From Salisediminibacterium beveridgei (GTDB lineage: Bacteria; Bacillota; Bacilli; Bacillales; Salisediminibacteriaceae), in NCBI RefSeq assembly GCF_001721685.1, contig NZ_CP012502.1, positions 2,542,001 to 2,606,000 on the forward strand: DNA of 64,000 nt, written 5' to 3'. The stretch's first letter is position 1. Each line of letters opens with the position of its first letter. Made by a program: the position numbers and the translations under genes. The notes beneath the pieces were generated by a model, which was not told the DNA's origin, did not search any database, and saw nothing but the letters and a program-made list of their open reading frames with translations. Shown piece after piece: positions 48,789 to 57,720 of the stretch.

Positions 48789-50795
48789 TCACAAACATCG
48801 AGAGGATTTCTCGACTTCTCTTACCCAGTTAACAACATCTTCAGTAAGCATCGGACGACTATAATAATAGCCCTGCATAATATCACATCCGATATTTTGA
48901 AGCAGAATTTCATCACTTTCTGTCTCGACACCTTCTGCGATCACTTCGAGTTGCAGACTGTCGCCCAAGAATAACACCGCCTGGATGATTGCCTGTTTGG
49001 TTGGACGTTCCACATCCAAGGTAAACTTCCGGTCCAATTTGATTGCGTCCAGTGGAATTTCATCGAGAAGTCCAATTGAAGAATAACCCGTCCCGAAATC
49101 ATCCATAGAAATTCTGACACCCATACTGCGGATGCGATTCAGTTCAAGATTGATTTCATTGAGGTTGGTCAGCATCATCGTTTCCGTGATTTCAAGTTCC
49201 AGAAATTGCGCATCAATGCCGCTCTCGTCCAAGGTCTTATTGACCATTTCCGTGGCTTGTTGACTCCGGAATACTTTGGCAGACATGTTCACGGCTATCG
49301 ATTGATAGATTCCTTTAGATTGAAGATCAAATGCCATTGCTGCAGCCGTATCCAGTGTCCATTGTGTAATACTTGTGATCATCGTTGACTCCTCGGCAAT
49401 CGGGATGAATTCCATCGGAGAGATCAGGCCTAGTTGCGGGTGCTCCCAACGTATCAAGGCCTCAAATCCGTGCAGCCGATTCCCCCCCAGATGCCACTTA
49501 GGCTGATACACCAAAAAGAGCTCCTGGCGCTCCAATGCATATCTGAGATCTTTCTCCAATTGCATCCGTCGGATTTCAGTCTCTCCCATCTCTTCTGTAT
49601 AAATCTCATACTGATTTCTGCCGTTACGTTTGGCCTGATACATTGCCGTATCAGCAGCACGTAATAACGTTTCATGATCTGCTTCGCCTTGCTCTCCACT
49701 GATGCCAATCGTTGCCGTCATATAAATGGGATTATCGTCGATAATAAATGGTTGTTTGAAACGCTCGAGAATCGCTTTTGTCATGGCTTCTGCCCTGTAG
49801 AGATCCGCCTCCTCCATAACCAGCAGAAATTCATCACCGCCGATCCGGAAGAGTTTAATATCCCGCTGCCTGAAAGTCTTCAGCATTTTTGCCACCTCGA
49901 CAATCATTTTATCCCCGGTATGATGCCCAAGCGTATCGTTAATTGTCTTAAATTGATCCATATCCAAAAACAGAAAAATTGCCGGGACATCATCACGGCC
50001 ATTAAGAAAATAGCGATGCATATCATTACGGTTCGGAAGACCGGTAATGCTGTCGTGATAAGCCATTTGTTCAAGGACATGTCGGTCAAAATACATTGCA
50101 CCCCAGGAAATGAGCATTATTACAATAATTGTTATTGTTACTCCGGACAGAAGTAACACATTCCCCTCTTCCCCTGCTGGACTCTCCACCAGCCCTGACA
50201 TTTGGATGTCTGCGGCCATCATGCCTGAATAGTGGGTACCACTGATCGCGATTCCCAAAACTGCCGCTGCCACCCACTTCATCCAGGCGGAGGAGTGTTC
50301 TTCTCTGAATTTCACAAATAAAAACATCGCTGCAGAAGATGCAACGATCGCGATTGCAATGGAAACAATCACGAGAACCGGCTGGTAAATGATTTCACCA
50401 TTTATCTCCATTGCTGCCATCCCTGCATAGTGCATCGCCGATATCCCGATACCCAACACGAATCCTCCGGTAATGATCGCCCATTTTCCCGGATTCTCAC
50501 GCATTGCAATCCGGAATGCTAGGTATGCTGCAAGGACACTCACAATCATGGACAAAAACGTGATCGAGCCAGTGTAACCGATGTCACCTGGCGCTTGATA
50601 AGCAAGCATGCCAATGAAATGCATTGACCAGATCCCCATTCCCATGACAATCGCACCGGAAAACAGCCAGAACAGTCGATATCGGCCTGTTGCATGATAC
50701 ATTTTTCCAGCAATATTCAGTGCCAAAAAAGAGGCAGCCACAGTGATGGTGAAAGATAAAAAAACAATGAACAGATTATGGTCTCCATAGATCAT
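48789..50795 (-). CDS. MHYT-GGDEF-EAL cyclic-di-GMP signalling protein
   Basis: A 668-residue membrane protein. The N-terminal MHYT sensor (about 5-235) has seven hydrophobic helices and three motif copies, MHFIGM (59-64), MHYAGM (121-126) and THYSGM (188-193), proposed to bind copper for sensing O2, CO or NO. A GGDEF domain (245-400) has the intact motif at 319-323 but no RxxD inhibition site at the usual distance. The EAL domain (415-660) keeps EAL (445-447), LEITETMM, DDFGTGYSS and IAEGVETE, so phosphodiesterase activity is likely. It resembles B. subtilis YkoW without the PAS domain. Monocistronic, with an AT-rich promoter region upstream. Confidence 0.93.
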   Translation of the reverse strand: MIYGDHNLFIVFLSFTITVAASFLALNIAGKMYHATGRYRLFWLFSGAIVMGMGIWSMHFIGMLAYQAPGDIGYTGSITFLSMIVSVLAAYLAFRIAMRENPGKWAIITGGFVLGIGISAMHYAGMAAMEINGEIIYQPVLVIVSIAIAIVASSAAMFLFVKFREEHSSAWMKWVAAAVLGIAISGTHYSGMMAADIQMSGLVESPAGEEGNVLLLSGVTITIIVIMLISWGAMYFDRHVLEQMAYHDSITGLPNRNDMHRYFLNGRDDVPAIFLFLDMDQFKTINDTLGHHTGDKMIVEVAKMLKTFRQRDIKLFRIGGDEFLLVMEEADLYRAEAMTKAILERFKQPFIIDDNPIYMTATIGISGEQGEADHETLLRAADTAMYQAKRNGRNQYEIYTEEMGETEIRRMQLEKDLRYALERQELFLVYQPKWHLGGNRLHGFEALIRWEHPQLGLISPMEFIPIAEESTMITSITQWTLDTAAAMAFDLQSKGIYQSIAVNMSAKVFRSQQATEMVNKTLDESGIDAQFLELEITETMMLTNLNEINLELNRIRSMGVRISMDDFGTGYSSIGLLDEIPLDAIKLDRKFTLDVERPTKQAIIQAVLFLGDSLQLEVIAEGVETESDEILLQNIGCDIMQGYYYSRPMLTEDVVNWVREVEKSSRCL

Positions 50796-50950
50796 GATGG
50801 CTGCACCCCTTTTTCACATCATTTACACTATAATTATACACTTTTTGTGGAATCAACGATGAAAAATGTCGAAATCGAAGTCAGGTCTCTATTGCTGTAA
50901 ATGACTGAAAGTCCTTGTCGTTCTTTGCCGGAACTCATTACAAACGATTG

Positions 50951-51844
50951 TTACGTGCCGAAAATAAACGGCGTTGCCCTGCATCCTTTCACGCCAGGCT
51001 TTACACGGAACAATCCCCCCGCATGGGGCTGTTGTTCAAGATCTTCCGGGGACAACTCCTCACTCGCCGTGGTGATGTATAGTTCATCCAGCTTTTCTCC
51101 ACCGAAAGCACAAGAAGTCACCTTTTCCACTGGAACATCAATAGTCATCAGCACTTCACCTGTTTGAGGATTGATTCTCCGCACACACCAGCCGTGAAAA
51201 AAAGCAATCCACAACATGCCTTCCCCGTCGATTGTCATCCCATCGGCAAGACCGTAATCATCCGGAATCTTGACCGCATCCCGTTCCGCCGTGATATGAC
51301 CTGATTGCCGGTCATAATCAAAAGCAACCACTTTTTTTGTCAATGTATCAATGTAGTACATGATCCCCTGCTCCGTATTCCAGGCCATGCCGTTAGAGAT
51401 GATTACTTCACGCTTCATCGTATGAACGGAAAGGTCACCATCAAGTCTGAACAGATGCGCCTTGGCACTTGGTCCATACTGATAAAACATCGTACCAGCC
51501 CAAAATCTCCCTTCCGGGTCACATTTCCCGTCATTAAAACGGTTTGGTGTCTCCGCTCCTTCCGGTTGCGCAATACAGATGATCTTGTTTCCCGTAGGCT
51601 CCCAGCTGTAAAAACCGTCTTGTAGGGCAAGCATATAGCCTCCCTGATCGTCAGGGACAGCTGCACCGACAGGCCGGTCAAACCGATGTGCTTTATTCAG
51701 ACCAGTCACCGGATCAAATTCATTCAGCTTACAGCCGTTAATATCCACCCAAATCAAACGCTTTCGTTTATCGTCCCAAGAAGGTCCTTCGCCGAGATCT
51801 GCCCGGCTGTCGAGCACTAATTCAGCATTCATCTTCACCGTCAT
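50951..51844 (-). CDS. SMP-30/gluconolactonase-family lactonase
   Basis: A 297-residue six-bladed propeller enzyme of the SMP-30/Gluconolaconase/LRE family that hydrolyses sugar lactones. The metal-binding Glu19 is in LGEGPSWDD, RFNDGKCDPEGRFWAGTM carries the central Asn/Asp, and DYGLADGMTIDGEGMLWIAF the later metal Asp. Although the frame opens at 51949 inside the upstream gene, the ATG at 51844 shares one base with that gene's stop (TGATG), a typical coupled start, and gives the normal family N-terminus. It forms a two-gene unit with an MFS carrier, which may import or export the sugar acid or lactone. Confidence 0.88.
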   Translation of the reverse strand: MTVKMNAELVLDSRADLGEGPSWDDKRKRLIWVDINGCKLNEFDPVTGLNKAHRFDRPVGAAVPDDQGGYMLALQDGFYSWEPTGNKIICIAQPEGAETPNRFNDGKCDPEGRFWAGTMFYQYGPSAKAHLFRLDGDLSVHTMKREVIISNGMAWNTEQGIMYYIDTLTKKVVAFDYDRQSGHITAERDAVKIPDDYGLADGMTIDGEGMLWIAFFHGWCVRRINPQTGEVLMTIDVPVEKVTSCAFGGEKLDELYITTASEELSPEDLEQQPHAGGLFRVKPGVKGCRATPFIFGT

Positions 51845-53103
51845 CAACCTTTCTGTTTTTGTTGATTTGTATTTTCCATCAGTGTAGCATGCGCATCTTT
51901 TTTTCTGGGCTTTCTTAACCTGGGCAAGACTTTCCTGTACACAATCCATACATTCACCAAAAGCAATACGCCGGAAAAAATAAATAAACTGCGGATACCG
52001 AAAATCCCTGCAAACCCGCCGCCAACGGCCGGTCCGATCATGGAACCGAGATACATGAAGCTGTTGGAAAAACCGTACGTCCGCGATTCCATCCCTTCCG
52101 GTGCGTTATTCCTTAAGAGCGAATTGATCATCGGCAGTAAACCGCCAAGACCGAGCCCAAGCAGGAATCGAAGCACAAGCAGTTGCCAGTAGCTCGTGAC
52201 AAACGCCTGCGGGAAACTGACAAGGGCAATGAACAACATCGAAAACAACAGCACATACTGGTGCCCTTTCCGGTCACTGAACCGACCGAGAACAGGGCTC
52301 GCCATCATATTGGCAAAGCCCATCACGGACATTGCAAGTCCTGCAAAAAAAGCAACATTCTGCGTTGGGCTGAGCTCCTGTACGAAAATAGACAGGAGCG
52401 GATTGATGCCGATCAGCGCCGCCTGCACGATGAAAAAAACGACATACAGTGCCATGATCGGTTTGATCGCCGTTATGGTTCTGAAATCCTCGATCGTACT
52501 GGTTTTGACGTTCTGCTCAACGGGGTCAAAGCGCTCTTTGACAAACATCAATACAACAAGTGCTGCAATGAGGATACTCCCGCCAGTAAAATAAAAAATC
52601 ATGCGAAATCCCATCAAATCCGCCATAATCCCGCCAATCAATGGTCCGGAGATACTTCCGGCAACTGCACCAGCCTGCAGCATCCCGAGTGAATACCCCA
52701 TATGCTTCTTCGGAGTGCTCATGGACATCAGCCCGATGGCAGCAGGAATAAATCCGGAAATCATCCCATTGAGAAGCCGTAAGAGCAAAAGTGTCCACGG
52801 GCCGGTCGCAAAACCCGTCAGCGTTAAAACGATCGCCATACCGAAACCTGATCTGAGAATCATCGCTTTTCGGCCATACTTATCGGCCAGTTTCCCCCAG
52901 ATCGGCGCGAAAATAAATGCGGTAACAAAGTTGGCTGCGAAGATCAGTCCCGACCAGACACTGACAGCATCTTGATCGGTAACCCCCAACTCCTGCAAAT
53001 ACAATGGCAAAAAAGGTATGATCATCGTCATGGCGGACATAACGAGAAACTGGCTGCCCATCAATATGTATAAATTCCGTTTCCAGTTTTCCTGTGACGT
53101 CAT
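51844..53103 (-). CDS. MFS transporter, drug/sugar efflux type
   Basis: A 419-residue twelve-helix carrier of the DHA1-like branch of the major facilitator superfamily. GKLADKYGRKAMIL is the conserved loop between helices 2 and 3, LLLLRLLNGMISGFIPAAIGL corresponds to helix 4, and LGMLQAGAVAGSISGPLIGG is the motif C typical of exporters. Annotated relatives are multidrug efflux proteins such as YttB/NorA-like, but substrate is unknown. Its stop overlaps the ATG of the SMP-30 lactonase gene by one base, so the two are translationally coupled. The start ATG at 53103 is preceded by GGAGGTGG. Confidence 0.88.
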   Translation of the reverse strand: MTSQENWKRNLYILMGSQFLVMSAMTMIIPFLPLYLQELGVTDQDAVSVWSGLIFAANFVTAFIFAPIWGKLADKYGRKAMILRSGFGMAIVLTLTGFATGPWTLLLLRLLNGMISGFIPAAIGLMSMSTPKKHMGYSLGMLQAGAVAGSISGPLIGGIMADLMGFRMIFYFTGGSILIAALVVLMFVKERFDPVEQNVKTSTIEDFRTITAIKPIMALYVVFFIVQAALIGINPLLSIFVQELSPTQNVAFFAGLAMSVMGFANMMASPVLGRFSDRKGHQYVLLFSMLFIALVSFPQAFVTSYWQLLVLRFLLGLGLGGLLPMINSLLRNNAPEGMESRTYGFSNSFMYLGSMIGPAVGGGFAGIFGIRSLFIFSGVLLLVNVWIVYRKVLPRLRKPRKKDAHATLMENTNQQKQKG

Positions 53104-53233
53104 GCTGCAGCCACCTCCTGTCTATCCCTTTGATGTCCTTATTATATATTTCGCATAACGAAACAATCAACGTCTCTTTCAAAAAATCGGATGTTTGATG
53201 CCAGTTCACAGCCTGGACGAAGCCTTGGCATGC

Positions 53234-53270
53234 AAAAAAGAACCCTGTCATGATTGACAGAGTCCTGAAA
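53234..53270 (-). terminator. Terminator of the small membrane protein gene
   Basis: Stem built around CTGTCA (53245-53250) and TGACAG (53255-53260) with outer pairs and mismatches; six A bases at 53234-53239 form the U-run on the minus strand. Confidence 0.65.
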
Positions 53271-53271
53271 A

Positions 53272-53511
53272 TTAAGATTCTTTGAATTGCTGCTGGCTGC
53301 GGGAATCGCCAGACGTCGAAGAAATCACTCTAAGTCTCGGCTTTCGATCTCTGTGTTTACGGGTTAAATAAATGACTTCGAACATAATAAATCCTGCAAA
53401 AATCGCCATCATTAAGGGATTAATGAAACCTATCGCATGCGATGCCAGAAATGCAGCTGCAAACACCATGATGCCAATTGATCCGGGGACAACAAATTCT
53501 TCGTTGAGCAT
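53272..53511 (-). CDS. Small membrane protein of unknown function
   Basis: A 79-residue protein not recognised. It has two hydrophobic helices (about 8-28 and 30-48), separated by a short loop containing HAIGFINP, and a strongly basic, hydrophilic tail (LTRKHRDRKPRLRVI) that should face the cytoplasm. A plausible ribosome binding site (AAGGAGAGG) lies before the ATG and a terminator follows, so it is probably expressed. It stands alone between the MFS operon and an AT-rich intergenic region. Confidence 0.7.
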   Translation of the reverse strand: MLNEEFVVPGSIGIMVFAAAFLASHAIGFINPLMMAIFAGFIMFEVIYLTRKHRDRKPRLRVISSTSGDSRSQQQFKES

Positions 53512-53812
53512 TGCAATCCTCTCCTTATCGGTTAAATGATTGATCTGACATGCCTTTTGATCAAGCTGCGATTAAATAGCATTTTCGGCAGGTTCTTCAC
53601 ACTAATTTTATCATGATTGAAACAGATTTTTTCCGGTAAACATGTCGATTTATTTACAATATTAACCTTTTAGTACATTTTCTTTTTTAATGTTTAATAC
53701 TACAATAATGATGTTTATTTGTTTTGTCAAGAAATCGTCACATTTAAGATATCTTTATCCATTTCCGCTCATGAACTGAAGCATAGAGCCTATCATGATG
53801 AGATTTGAGCCA
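53512..53812. other. AT-rich intergenic region
   Basis: About 300 bases between the small membrane protein and the convergent end of the nitrilase-family gene, visibly AT-rich in the middle (53640-53730). It should contain the promoter for the small gene, but no -35/-10 pair stood out. No terminator for the nitrilase-family gene, repeat or reading frame was recognised. Confidence 0.4.
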
Positions 53813-54622
53813 TTACCAAATCTTCAGAAACTGATTGTCATCTCTGATCGGGTAATATGTCCGGTAATGTGCAATAACATCCCGATCGACATCGAAACAG
53901 GTGATTTCTTCTTCATCTCCGGAAATAACAGCTTTATTATCCCTGTCGAGCCATGGATAACTGAATATCGACTGTCCAAAAAACGGACCCGCCTGGTTCA
54001 CGCTCATCCAGTACACCTGATTCTCCAATGCCCTCGTGATGACAAAATGGTGCCAGCTTGGGAATGTTTCATCCCGGAAAAAGGCAACTGGGTGAAGAAT
54101 CAGATCGACATCTTCATTCAAAGCATAGTGTTCGGCAAACTGAGGAAAACGCATATCATAACAGATCATCACGCCAACCCGAATATCATTCACCTGAAAA
54201 ACGAACGGTTTTCTTCCTTTTCCAAAGTACTCTTTCTCATAGGACGATTCAAATTGAGCCACATGCATTTTATGGTAAACACCAATTCGTTCCCCAGTAG
54301 TGCCGACAATGACCTGAGCGATTGTAAATACACCGTCCTCAACGATTGCCGTGCCGTAAGCTATCGTGACCGCCAACTCTTTGGCCAATGTGCTGAACTG
54401 TTGAAAGATTTTCCCATTGGCTTCTTCAGCCAGCATCGGCAGTCGATTGAACGTTTCCCTGTTATACGATAGTGTGGACAGTTCAGGCAGCACAATCAGG
54501 TCAGCCTGATCGCGTCCGAATCTGCCGCGAATCGTATCGATCAGTCGCTGAACGTGGTTGAGCTGATCTTCTTTCGTTAAAATCAATGGGATCTCACATT
54601 GATATGCAGCCACGCGAATCAT
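53813..54622 (-). CDS. Carbon-nitrogen hydrolase (nitrilase superfamily)
   Basis: A 269-residue enzyme of the nitrilase superfamily, which hydrolyses amides or nitriles through a covalent thioester. The catalytic triad is complete: Glu47 (LIVLPELSTL), Lys118 (YHKMHV) and Cys154 (VMICYDMRFP). It resembles the omega-amidase/YafV-like or carbon-nitrogen hydrolase branch; the natural amide is unknown. The frame opens at 54727, but AAGGGGG six bases before the ATG at 54622 (MIRVAAYQCE) gives the usual N-terminus. It follows the FAH-family gene on the same strand at about 110 bases. Confidence 0.88.
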   Translation of the reverse strand: MIRVAAYQCEIPLILTKEDQLNHVQRLIDTIRGRFGRDQADLIVLPELSTLSYNRETFNRLPMLAEEANGKIFQQFSTLAKELAVTIAYGTAIVEDGVFTIAQVIVGTTGERIGVYHKMHVAQFESSYEKEYFGKGRKPFVFQVNDIRVGVMICYDMRFPQFAEHYALNEDVDLILHPVAFFRDETFPSWHHFVITRALENQVYWMSVNQAGPFFGQSIFSYPWLDRDNKAVISGDEEEITCFDVDRDVIAHYRTYYPIRDDNQFLKIW

Positions 54623-54730
54623 GGCATTGCCCCCTTTTGATTGCATACTCCGAATCCATAATGGCCTACATTTTAACACAAATATGCAAAAGAAAACGCC
54701 CTGTTTATCACACAGAGCGTTCAGCACAAC

Positions 54731-55348
54731 CTATTTATCCAATTGAATCAGCGCACTCCCCATCATACGCCCCTCATACAGTAACTCGAGTTTATCCTCC
54801 GTCTTTATCGGACCAACGCCTTCAGGAGTGCCGCTGAATATCAAATCTCCTTTTCCCAGCCCAAAATGATTTGAAATATAAGGGAGAAGTTGATCCAGGT
54901 GAAAAACCATGTCCAATGGGTGTCCTTCCTGCACCTTTTCACCGTTGATTAACAGCGCGAACTTCGATTGATTCAAAGCGTCCACTCCCGGAAAAGGAAA
55001 CGGTTCAGTAATTAAAGCAGAACCGGGGAAACTTTTCGATGCGAACCATGGACCTCCTTGTTCCCGCGCAGCATTTTGCTCGTCGCGTAACGTGAAATCG
55101 ATGCCAATCGCCATATTGGCGATACAATCCTCCGGCTTCATACCTTGTTCATAGTCTCGATCCAATTCAAAGACCAGCTCCACTTCATAATGGACACTGC
55201 CTCTGCCATCCGGGAGATGAATCGGAGAACCATCTGCCTTGATCAGTGAATGAGTGGCTTTTCCGAAGATCATCGGCTCTGACGGCACTGCACTATCCAT
55301 TTCTTTTGCATGCTTTGCGTAATTTTTCCCGACACAGTAAATGTTCAT
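54731..55348 (-). CDS. Fumarylacetoacetate hydrolase-family protein
   Basis: A 205-residue enzyme of the FAH superfamily, likely an acylpyruvase or oxaloacetate-handling hydrolase/decarboxylase. MNIYCVGKNYAKHAKEM opens the fold. The metal site residues are in HYEVELVFEL (the Glu-x-Glu motif) and IGIDFTLRDEQ, and ISNHFGLGKGDLIFSGTPEGVGP is the conserved C-terminal region. The GTG at 55357 is in frame, but the ATG at 55348 has GAGGTG six bases upstream and the standard N-terminus. Short single-domain length is normal for this type. Its pathway is not indicated by neighbours. Confidence 0.88.
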   Translation of the reverse strand: MNIYCVGKNYAKHAKEMDSAVPSEPMIFGKATHSLIKADGSPIHLPDGRGSVHYEVELVFELDRDYEQGMKPEDCIANMAIGIDFTLRDEQNAAREQGGPWFASKSFPGSALITEPFPFPGVDALNQSKFALLINGEKVQEGHPLDMVFHLDQLLPYISNHFGLGKGDLIFSGTPEGVGPIKTEDKLELLYEGRMMGSALIQLDK

Positions 55349-55464
55349 TGCACGCACCTCGATTCATAGGATTTACATAGTCATTATATCAAAGTTAAAA
55401 GCAAATTCTTTACAAAACTAAATTAAAAATCCGCCAGCTTTATTCGAACATCCGAATCGAGAGA

Positions 55465-55498
55465 AAAAAGCGATCCTCATGATAGGCTTGTGAGGATC
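55465..55498 (-). terminator. Terminator of the acyltransferase gene
   Basis: GATCCTCA (55472-55479) pairs with TGAGGATC (55491-55498), loop of 11. The A-run at 55465-55470 gives the U-tract on the minus strand. It lies just past the stop at 55506. Confidence 0.85.
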
Positions 55499-55505
55499 CC
55501 TCTTT

Positions 55506-57641
55506 TCATTTTTTATCCCGGATTTTTTCGAGCAACGGGATAATCTTCTCTTCGATCAAGGGCGTCAACGTCACTACGTATTCCAGGGTCAGGTGGTTTG
55601 AATCCCTGTAGACAAGAACATTTCCAATGATGGGAAGACAGTCGCCATCAGGACAGACATATGGATTCAAATCCGCATAGGTCACATTCCCTGGTTGATC
55701 ATCCAGTTCTCCCCAGGGATTCCCCTGATAAAGAACGTCATCAGATGAAGTCGTGCAAGCATCCATGGCACTCTCTCCTTCTTCGCTGACACAGGCTGCA
55801 ACATCGAAGTCCATCCACGGGACATCCCGAACAGCAAATACTTCAATGTCAGCGTCCTCTAAGGCGAGCCATTTATCCAGAAAGCCTTCCGGAATCTCCT
55901 CTCCTTCCATCGCTGTGGAAGTCGTAAAGACGAGATCTGGCGGGTCTTCGAGCAACATCTCCAGCAGAGTTTCCCCCCATGGCAGGCACCCCTCACTTAA
56001 TTCATCCAGATCGTCCGTCGTGAACCGGCAATTACTCTTTGTATAAGATTCAATATGAATCCGGTATTCTTCGCTGATTTCCTGCAACGCCGGAAGCCAG
56101 TGAGCAGAATGGGAGCCGCCGACCAGTGCGATGGTATACTCAGGATCGTCTTCAGTATAACCGTAAGAACAGGCAATCACATCCGGCGACGTCTGGTTCT
56201 GGTGGCAGTCATCTTCATACACCGGCGGTAAAGAATCCCTTGCATTTACCGGTGAAGGAATCACGTCTTCACGATCCGGAACTTCCACCTCATCGAAAAG
56301 CCCCATTGCTCCGGGGTATTCGGGGTCTGCTACATTGTAAGGGAACTCATCATCATTCGTTTCATCTTCTTTGGCAGGATCATCATGCTCCTTTGGCACT
56401 TCCCCCGATCCATCCTGCTCCTGTTGCAACCATGACGTACCCGCAGAATCGTCAATTTCTTCTTGCCACAGCAGGAGAACTGTTACGAATGGCAAAATGA
56501 AGAGCCCTGCAGCAGCCGTTGCATAGACCGGTTTCATCCGATGCACTAAGGACCGAAGCGGGTTCTCCACCAACAGGGTAGTGCCCACAGCGAGACAGAA
56601 CGAGAAACCAATCAGGATCATGCCAGCCAGCCACGATACTGATTCCACGCCCGAGATCAGGTAATAGAAGATCAGTACCGGCCAGTGCCACAAATAGAAC
56701 GCATAGGCATACTGACCGAACCAGACCAATGGCTTGGCCGACGCGACCCACTGCACCCCACCTCCTGCCAGTTGAGGGGCGGCTGTGATTACAGCTACAG
56801 CCCCAAGCGTCGGTAACAGCGCAGCGATACCAGGAAATAAATCCTCAACGGGTAACACCGCTCCCGTTCCTAAAATCACAATCAACCCGGTCCAACCGAT
56901 CACTCTGCTCCAAAACGGAGTGAACCTTACGGAACCGATGAACAGTGCCGTTAAGCCCCCGAGTGTGAATTCCCACAGCCTGGCAACTGTATCAAAATAG
57001 GCCCATACCTGTTGGGTTGTGGTGATGTAGATGGAGTAAACTATAGAAAGAATAAAAATACCTGACAGGACCCATCGCAGAAAATCTCTGGTTTTCATTT
57101 CACTGTACCAGGACAACCTTAAGGCTATGATGAGAATGAAGGGCCATAATAAATAGAATTGGCCTTGCATCGACAGCGCCCAGAAATGCTGCACGGGACT
57201 GGCTTCGTTATTTTGCGCGAGATAATCCACACTGTTTACGGCCAATAGCCAGTTCTCGACATACAAGGCCGATGCCATCAATTCCTGCAGCGTCTGAAGC
57301 CAGCGAATTTCAGGAAGCAAAATCCACGAAGCGGCGGCCGTTACCGAAAGTACGAGAAAAGCCATGGGAAACAGTCTGCGCACAAGTCGCATGAAAAAGT
57401 CCATGATTCTGATTTCGCCATTTCGATCATAGCCCGCCAGTAAAGTTGTTGTAATTAAAAAACCTGAAACGATAAAGAAGACATCCACACCGCCGGACAC
57501 CGTACCAAACCATACGTGATAAACAGCTACCAGGATCGCAGCCACAGCCCTGATCCCTTCAATTTCCGGACGAAATACACGCTTGTCAATCAATGAATCA
57601 TTCACATAGCTCACCTGACTTTTTGATTCGGATAGATGCAA
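55506..57641 (-). CDS. OatA-like membrane acyltransferase with SGNH domain
   Basis: A 711-residue two-domain O-acetyltransferase. The N-terminal acyltransferase-3 domain (about 22-375, some ten helices) begins FRPEIEGIRAVAAILVAVYH with the catalytic His and contains VDVFFIVSGFLI. An extracellular acidic linker (about 395-490) leads to an SGNH domain (500-705) with nucleophile Ser510 (GGSHSAHW) and the D-x-x-H pair Asp680/His683. Such proteins bring acetyl groups across the membrane to peptidoglycan or surface polysaccharide. The start is uncertain: TTG at 57641 or GTG at 57605, the latter with AGGTGA upstream. Monocistronic. Confidence 0.88.
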   Translation of the reverse strand: MHLSESKSQVSYVNDSLIDKRVFRPEIEGIRAVAAILVAVYHVWFGTVSGGVDVFFIVSGFLITTTLLAGYDRNGEIRIMDFFMRLVRRLFPMAFLVLSVTAAASWILLPEIRWLQTLQELMASALYVENWLLAVNSVDYLAQNNEASPVQHFWALSMQGQFYLLWPFILIIALRLSWYSEMKTRDFLRWVLSGIFILSIVYSIYITTTQQVWAYFDTVARLWEFTLGGLTALFIGSVRFTPFWSRVIGWTGLIVILGTGAVLPVEDLFPGIAALLPTLGAVAVITAAPQLAGGGVQWVASAKPLVWFGQYAYAFYLWHWPVLIFYYLISGVESVSWLAGMILIGFSFCLAVGTTLLVENPLRSLVHRMKPVYATAAAGLFILPFVTVLLLWQEEIDDSAGTSWLQQEQDGSGEVPKEHDDPAKEDETNDDEFPYNVADPEYPGAMGLFDEVEVPDREDVIPSPVNARDSLPPVYEDDCHQNQTSPDVIACSYGYTEDDPEYTIALVGGSHSAHWLPALQEISEEYRIHIESYTKSNCRFTTDDLDELSEGCLPWGETLLEMLLEDPPDLVFTTSTAMEGEEIPEGFLDKWLALEDADIEVFAVRDVPWMDFDVAACVSEEGESAMDACTTSSDDVLYQGNPWGELDDQPGNVTYADLNPYVCPDGDCLPIIGNVLVYRDSNHLTLEYVVTLTPLIEEKIIPLLEKIRDKK

Positions 57642-57720
57642 ATTTTCCTATTTATTAGTATAATGGATCTGCAAAAGAAATTACTACGGTCTGAAGGATC
57701 ATCTATAAGGAGTGTGTATC

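Noticed and set aside
53795-54472. 225-codon plus-strand frame opposite the nitrilase-family gene
   Set aside because: Antisense to an enzyme with a complete Glu-Lys-Cys triad; no ribosome binding site before it.
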